Of a DNA stretch of 64,000 bases, positions 59,587-64,000 are shown piece after piece. Origin of the DNA: Pseudomonas synxantha (GTDB lineage Bacteria; Pseudomonadota; Gammaproteobacteria; Pseudomonadales; Pseudomonadaceae); assembly GCF_900105675.1 (NCBI RefSeq), contig NZ_LT629786.1, forward strand, positions 1,922,001-1,986,000, written 5' to 3'. The notes under the pieces were generated by a model. The model saw only the letters and a list, made by a program, of their open reading frames with translations. It was not told the DNA's origin and made no database searches. The translations under genes were made by a program, and so were the position numbers. Within the stretch, counting starts at the first letter, position 1. Each line of letters opens with the position of its first letter.

Positions 59587-62154
59587 TCAGAACGCCATTC
59601 TCAGACCGAACGTGCCCTGGCGGCCGCGGAGCATATTGCTGTCCAGATTCTTTTCGGTGCCGAGCTCACCATACAGGCTCACACCCTGTGCAACTTCCAG
59701 GGTAGCGCCAAGGCTGACATCCACAGTGGTGGATTTCTGCTTGGTGTCGATACGGGTTTCATGGTTGAAAAGCACACTGTTGTCTCCGGCGCTGGCGTGC
59801 CAGACATTTGCCCTTACATAGGGCTGCAGCGGCATGCCATTGACCCTGTAATCGCCGCGCAGGCGCACGCCCAGGCGCGTGGTGACGTTGGTATCGGCGT
59901 CATAGGAAACGTCTGAAATGCCATCATTCTGGCTATCCAGCTTGGTCTTGCCGACGATCAACTGCGCCTGGGGCTCCACGACCCAGTCGGCGCTAAGCGC
60001 CAGCGGCCAGCCGATTTCGGCGGAGGCGGTGACGTTATGCCCGCGGGTTTTCATCTTCACGCCACGGTCGGACTCGGTGTTGCCATCAAAGCGAGTACCC
60101 ATAAGCACCAGATCGAGGTAAGCCTGGTTGGCGCCGATCAGCGTCCAATAGGCCCCCAGGCTATCGCCGCGCAATGTGGTCTTGCCGGCGTCCTTGTCCT
60201 CCCAGCCGCTGTTGAAGCCTTTCACATTGCCCTTGAGGCGGCTATGACCGACGAAGAACCCGAGGCGCTGCAGCAGGCCGTTGTCCAGGTGGCTGGCGAA
60301 CACATCGGTGCCCACTTGGAAGGCTGTCAGCGAACCGTCCAGGGTAGGGCTGACCGTACCGGCGTAACCCTGGCGGCTGCTGTTGCCGTAGACCCGGCCC
60401 CAACCCGCCGGCATGATGCCGGTATGCTGCTGGCGGCTCTGATCGCCCATGCGCTCGTGATAAGTACCGAGCATGCCTTGCACGATTTGCTGCGCGGCGG
60501 GAAACAGCGCAGCGTACAGCGGTACTTCGGGACGATAGATCGGGACCTCCTTGTCAGTGGGACCAGGCAGAGGCGGAGTTCCTTCCACCGGTTCCGGCAC
60601 TGGGATGGTCGGTACTTCAGGGTCAGGGTTGGGCAGGGGGGCGGGCGGTGTAGTGGAGCGCAGATAGAAGTTCTCTGCCGTTCCAGGGGTGACCCCGCCT
60701 TTGTACAGATAGTAGTCATACGCCCCGGCGCTTACTGTGTTGGCCAAGGTAAACGCGCTTTCAGGTCCGCTGGCGCCATTAAGCGCTTGCACTACCAGGA
60801 TGCCGTCTCGCACTGTCGCCGCACCCGCGCCCCCAAGGTTGTTGATCAGCACGCCGGTATTGCCTGCGAATGTGCCGTTGCTGACCACCAGTTTGTCGCT
60901 GGCCGAGTCGTCTGCCCCCAGCACGCTTTGTAACGCCAGACGCCCGCCGTTGCCGGTGTAATTGCCGTTGATGGTCAAGGTGTCGTTGGCGGTGGAGCTG
61001 CCGGTGGTCATGTCGAGGGTGCCGCTGTTGGTCACATTGACCAGTTGGCCGGCGGTGAATGGGTCGATGCTGCCGGTGCCGACCAGCAGCGCACTGCTGC
61101 CATCGATGGTCAGGGCACCGGTACCGGTCGCGCTGTCCCCCAGCTTCAACGTGCCGCCCAGGGTCATTTGCGAGCCGTTGTCCAGGCGGATGTTTTCCCA
61201 TTGGGTGAAGAGGGCGGGGTCACCGACCTTGGTGTTGTCCAGGGTCAGGGTGTCGGTGCCCAGGCCCCCATCCAACACTTGCGCCGCAGCCACCTGCGCT
61301 GCCACCAGCCCCTGAAGCAATGCGGTATCGTCGCCTTCCCCCATCAGCACGGATGAATGCAGGTTGCCGCCGGACCAGATGAAGTCATCATTACCAAAGC
61401 TGAGCAGCAGTCGTCCTTTGACGGTACCACCGGAGATGTTCACCTGATCGGCACCGCCGCTGACGCTGATATCGCCGTCGACAAGCGCGTCTTTCGAGAT
61501 CAGGATGGTGTCCCTGCCGAACCCCGTTACCAGGTTGCCGATGATCCTGCCGCCCGACATATCGAACCGGTTGTCATCGAGTTTCATGTTGACCCGGCCA
61601 ATGGTGCCGCCGGTCATTGTCGCTTCGTCGCCGTCCTCGAAAGCGCCGGTGATCGTACCGCCGCTCATGAAGAACACGTCCAGCCCGTCGCCTTGTTCCA
61701 GCGAGGCGATGGTGCCACCACTCATGGCAAAACGGTCGATGCCTGACCCCTGGGTGACTTTACCTGCCTGGCCTCCGGAAATCTGCGCAATATCGGCGCC
61801 CGAGCCCTGGCTGACCGACCCGGTGATGCTGCCCAGGTTGAGCCGGAAAATATTGTTGCCGTCGCCTTGGTCGAGGCTGCCATCGATCCCGGCGCTCGGG
61901 CCGTTCACATCGACCAGATCATTGCCGCCCCCGTACACCACATTTCCGCTCACTCTGCCGGTTGCGGTGATTTCAAGGGTGTTATCGCCTCCGGTATCGC
62001 TAAAGCCCGGCGCGGTGGCGCTGTCGCAGCTGGAGGCGTCGCTGCCTGCCGTATTGTTGATGGTACACGCCCCATACGAGGCCAGCGGCCAGGCCGCCAG
62101 TACGATCGCTGAGGCAATGCCTGAGTACAACAGAGAAGTGATCCGTGTGCGCAT
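59587..62154 (-). CDS. Autotransporter with C-terminal beta-barrel
   Basis: 855-aa protein. The signal peptide (LLYSGIASAIVLAAWPLASY, cleavage before CTIN) is followed by a passenger with many short repeats of the SGGTIxG type (MSGGTIASLEQGDGLDVFF, MSGGTITGAFEDGDE) that fit a beta-helix. A Pro-rich linker (PLPNPDPEVPTIPVPEP) leads to the barrel (RVYGNSSRQGYAGTVS to GTFGLRMAF). The C-terminal Phe is the usual outer-membrane signal. CGAGGACCGACC precedes the ATG at 62154; upstream in-frame codons lack coding character. Function likely surface or adhesion, inferred. Confidence 0.9.
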   Translation of the reverse strand: MRTRITSLLYSGIASAIVLAAWPLASYGACTINNTAGSDASSCDSATAPGFSDTGGDNTLEITATGRVSGNVVYGGGNDLVDVNGPSAGIDGSLDQGDGNNIFRLNLGSITGSVSQGSGADIAQISGGQAGKVTQGSGIDRFAMSGGTIASLEQGDGLDVFFMSGGTITGAFEDGDEATMTGGTIGRVNMKLDDNRFDMSGGRIIGNLVTGFGRDTILISKDALVDGDISVSGGADQVNISGGTVKGRLLLSFGNDDFIWSGGNLHSSVLMGEGDDTALLQGLVAAQVAAAQVLDGGLGTDTLTLDNTKVGDPALFTQWENIRLDNGSQMTLGGTLKLGDSATGTGALTIDGSSALLVGTGSIDPFTAGQLVNVTNSGTLDMTTGSSTANDTLTINGNYTGNGGRLALQSVLGADDSASDKLVVSNGTFAGNTGVLINNLGGAGAATVRDGILVVQALNGASGPESAFTLANTVSAGAYDYYLYKGGVTPGTAENFYLRSTTPPAPLPNPDPEVPTIPVPEPVEGTPPLPGPTDKEVPIYRPEVPLYAALFPAAQQIVQGMLGTYHERMGDQSRQQHTGIMPAGWGRVYGNSSRQGYAGTVSPTLDGSLTAFQVGTDVFASHLDNGLLQRLGFFVGHSRLKGNVKGFNSGWEDKDAGKTTLRGDSLGAYWTLIGANQAYLDLVLMGTRFDGNTESDRGVKMKTRGHNVTASAEIGWPLALSADWVVEPQAQLIVGKTKLDSQNDGISDVSYDADTNVTTRLGVRLRGDYRVNGMPLQPYVRANVWHASAGDNSVLFNHETRIDTKQKSTTVDVSLGATLEVAQGVSLYGELGTEKNLDSNMLRGRQGTFGLRMAF

Positions 62155-62325
62155 GGTCGGTCCTCGCTTGAGCACAATGATGTCCCGGCACCTGGCACAC
62201 CAGGCGCGGTTCAAGACCATGGCAACGACGAACGCGATACGGATCAGGGACTACGGGTTACCTGCATCTGAAAACATCGGCCAATGCAAAGGGTTGGCAT
62301 GGCTTTCTCGACTGCACCTTAACCT

Positions 62326-62343
62326 GTGCAAGACTTTTTGCAC
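62326..62343. repeat. Small inverted repeat in autotransporter promoter gap
   Basis: GTGCAA-N6-TTGCAC about 170 bp upstream of the autotransporter start. The gap 62155-62404 otherwise shows nothing. It may be an operator; no match is known to me. Confidence 0.3.
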
Positions 62344-62404
62344 CTTAGCCGTAGATTTGATGGGCTGCTACTGTAAGAAATAACAGGTATGGACGAGTCA
62401 GCCC

Positions 62405-63166
62405 CTAGGCAAACACGATCTCGTAGGGTTCGCGTATACGCTCGAGCAACACTTGGGCCAGCTTGGGCGGTAAACCGATCTGCGGATCGCCGACCAATTG
62501 GCTGGCATAGGCATGGGTCGCGTGCAGCTTGCGCGCGACGCTCCAGGTATCCAGGCGTACCTTGCGTGCGCGCTGCCAGGGGATCATGGAAACCTCCCGT
62601 GCCGGCCAGTGCCAGGCCCAGACCGGCAGTTCATAGAGCTTTGCCCCCACCAGGTTGCAGGCCTTGGCGCTGGCGCGTCCGACGGCATCGTGATCGTCGT
62701 TGCCGTCGTGGCACCACGTGGTAAATACCCTGTCGCCCGGTTGCAGGTAGCGCGCGATGAACTGGCTCATCGCCTGTTCGTGGGCGGCTAACGCGTCATC
62801 GCGAAACCCGCCGCGGATCCATTTCAGGCTGTGCAACGGCATGCCCAGGCGGCGCAATGCTTCGGCGCTTTCCTGGGGGCGCACCACGCTCAGGCGGCTG
62901 GCCGGCCACACCTGGGAGCCGGGATGGCTGGCGCTGCCGTCGGTGATGGAGATCAATTGCAAGGGGTGTTCGCGGGTACTGAGCAGTTGCAGCAAACCGC
63001 CGCAGGCCAGTAGTTCATCGCCCGGGTGCGGGGCAATGACCACGACGCGTGCGCCGGGCGGCACCAGGCTGGTGAGTGCGATGGCGGGAACCTGTGCCAG
63101 CTGCGGCGCACTGTTCCAGATTTGCGCGGGGCCGCGACGGCCTTCGCTTATGGAGGCAGGCTTCAT
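62405..63166 (-). CDS. PIG-L / LmbE-family deacetylase with altered PDDE motif
   Basis: 253-aa cytoplasmic protein of the GlcNAc-PI/mycothiol-type zinc deacetylase family. The metal motif reads VIAPHPGDELLACGG, where the catalytic-base Asp of the usual PHPDDE is Gly49, while His47 and Asp50 remain. The second block CHDGNDDHDAVGRASAKA has the His for zinc. The substrate is probably a sugar amide. It follows the glycosyltransferase gene on the same strand after 179 nt of hairpin-containing DNA. In other pseudomonads such deacetylases are clustered with glycosyltransferases, which fits. Confidence 0.88.
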   Translation of the reverse strand: MKPASISEGRRGPAQIWNSAPQLAQVPAIALTSLVPPGARVVVIAPHPGDELLACGGLLQLLSTREHPLQLISITDGSASHPGSQVWPASRLSVVRPQESAEALRRLGMPLHSLKWIRGGFRDDALAAHEQAMSQFIARYLQPGDRVFTTWCHDGNDDHDAVGRASAKACNLVGAKLYELPVWAWHWPAREVSMIPWQRARKVRLDTWSVARKLHATHAYASQLVGDPQIGLPPKLAQVLLERIREPYEIVFA

Positions 63167-63232
63167 GGGGGGACATATCCTTGTCGGTCAATGCTGGGTC
63201 GTACCCCGTTGACGGGACGACGCTCTTGTTTT

Positions 63233-63287
63233 CACCCCAGGCTCCGCTGGGGTGAGTGCACGGCACGCCAATCCTGGCGTGCCGTGC
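63233..63287. repeat. Two adjacent perfect hairpins between PIG-L and glycosyltransferase genes
   Basis: CACCCCAG-N6-CTGGGGTG (63233-63254) and GCACGGCACGCC-N6-GGCGTGCCGTGC (63258-63287). Neither has a T-run on either strand. The second is a 12-bp perfect stem. They may shape the transcript between the two genes. Confidence 0.6.
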
Positions 63288-63345
63288 AAAGCGTTATGAG
63301 CATAGACAAGGATCTGGCGCTTTTACACGTTGGCCTGTCGTTTTT

Positions 63346-64000
63346 TTACGAAACCTGCATCAGACTTTTCAAGTAGTCGCCGAACCCGCCCTGGGCGCGG
63401 CAGTCCAGGCGCGCACTGGTCACCACTTGCGGCGCATGGCTCCAGGCAATCGAGGCGCCGCAACGTTCCAGCTCGCGCACCAGTTGCACATCTTCATGGC
63501 AGGCCAGCGGTTCGAACCCGCCGGCCTGCACGTAGGCGCTAGCGCTCACTCCCAGATTGGCGCCATGGATGTGCCGATGCCCATCGCGGGCCTGGTAAGC
63601 CTGGTGATAACGAATCTGTGCCGCCGAGTCGAAGCCTTCGCTCCAGGCATCCACCGTCACCGTGCCACACACGGCATCACAGCCCAGGGCCAGTTGCGCC
63701 ACCAGCCAGTCAGGGGCCACGCGGCTGTCGGCGTCGGTGCAGGAAATCCAGCGTGCGCCCAGGTTTAATAAATGCTGTGCGCCGTCGCCTCGGGCTTGCC
63801 CGACATTGCGCGCCTGCACCGGCAGGCTGTACACCCGATGCGCCTGGGCGATCGCAGCGCTGCCATCGGTGCAGCTGTCGAGTACCACCAGGATCTGCAC
63901 CGTTTCCCCCAGCAGGCCGGGATGGTTGGCGGCGATCTGCGCGGCCCTGAGGCAGTCGCCCAGCAGCGCTTCTTCGTTATGCACCGGGATCAGAATACCG
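63346..64000 (-). CDS. Family 2 glycosyltransferase, N-terminus cut by window edge
   Basis: The minus strand is open to the right edge. The visible protein starts in GILIPVHNEEALLGDCLRAA, the GT-A nucleotide-sugar-binding opening, so only a few residues are missing. Asp-rich motif ISCTDADSRVAPDW fits the metal-binding DxD. The last part SLMQVS ends at 63346. It transfers a sugar from a nucleotide donor; the acceptor is not readable. It sits upstream of the PIG-L deacetylase in the same direction, probably in the same sugar-modification cluster that continues outside the window. Confidence 0.88.
   Translation of the reverse strand, partial: GILIPVHNEEALLGDCLRAAQIAANHPGLLGETVQILVVLDSCTDGSAAIAQAHRVYSLPVQARNVGQARGDGAQHLLNLGARWISCTDADSRVAPDWLVAQLALGCDAVCGTVTVDAWSEGFDSAAQIRYHQAYQARDGHRHIHGANLGVSASAYVQAGGFEPLACHEDVQLVRELERCGASIAWSHAPQVVTSARLDCRAQGGFGDYLKSLMQVS

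Noticed and set aside
63233..63287. Intrinsic terminator between glycosyltransferase and PIG-L genes
   Set aside because: Both hairpins lack a T-run on the transcribed strand, so they are listed as structure only.

Overview
The window looks like a chromosomal segment of a Pseudomonas of the fluorescens group. The evidence is the high G+C content with C/G-ending codons, the typical Pseudomonas REP doublets (GTGGGAGGGGGCTTGC type) in several intergenic gaps, and a gene set that is standard for that group (FecI/FecR/TonB receptor unit, OsmC-YcaO fusion, ShlB/FHA two-partner secretion, PIG-L plus glycosyltransferase). There is no rRNA, tRNA, CRISPR array or intact insertion sequence. Both edges cut a gene: an FAD oxidoreductase on the left and a family 2 glycosyltransferase on the right.

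Layout. 1-1305: FAD oxidoreductase and an isochorismatase-fold protein. 1681-5184: large SF1 helicase with a C-terminal phospholipase-D-type nuclease motif, standing alone. 5330-7528: OsmC-YcaO fusion. 7541-8647: six REP doublets in tandem at a 203-204 bp period, whose spacers are copies of the last codons of the neighbouring transsulfuration gene. 8667-11206: cystathionine beta-synthase and gamma-lyase (reverse transsulfuration). 11487-14635: MFS/SnoaL/VOC operon with a divergent LysR regulator. 14784-25805: a low-oxygen or stress island with three tandem universal stress proteins, a zinc alcohol dehydrogenase, an MgtC-like protein, a PAS-GGDEF cyclase, a GNAT enzyme, an FNR/ANR-type iron-sulfur regulator, an Hsp20 and an APC transporter. 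FNR/ANR-like boxes lie in front of most of these genes. 26139-29181: periplasmic DUF4432 sugar-epimerase-like protein, HchA and a LuxR solo. 29292-36589: methyltransferase, chemoreceptor and small detoxification-type genes (VOC, GNAT, TetR with an MDR reductase). 36759-37508: an orphan hypothetical gene and an IS481-type transposase relic. 37792-45729: two-partner secretion pair whose exoprotein carries eight 264-bp YDG repeats. 45859-49845: HxlR/NmrA pair, a chemoreceptor fragment, LysE exporter, ProC-like reductase and 2OG oxygenase. 50037-59293: FecI-FecR-TonB receptor, a histidine kinase, a multi-TM chemoreceptor and a second, paralogous TonB receptor. 59587-64000: autotransporter, PIG-L deacetylase, glycosyltransferase.

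How genes work together. The clearest functional unit is the 14.8-25.9 kb island. A local FNR paralogue with all four cluster cysteines sits among divergent promoters that carry 5-4-5 spaced TTGAT/ATCAA-type sites, so the island can be read as a self-contained oxygen-responsive survival module. The iron region pairs a surface-signalling receptor (with STN domain, sigma and anti-sigma) with a nearby paralogous receptor that lacks the STN domain and has a Fur-like site instead. The repeat structures (REP/gene-tail array and YDG repeats) are the most recombination-prone parts of the window.
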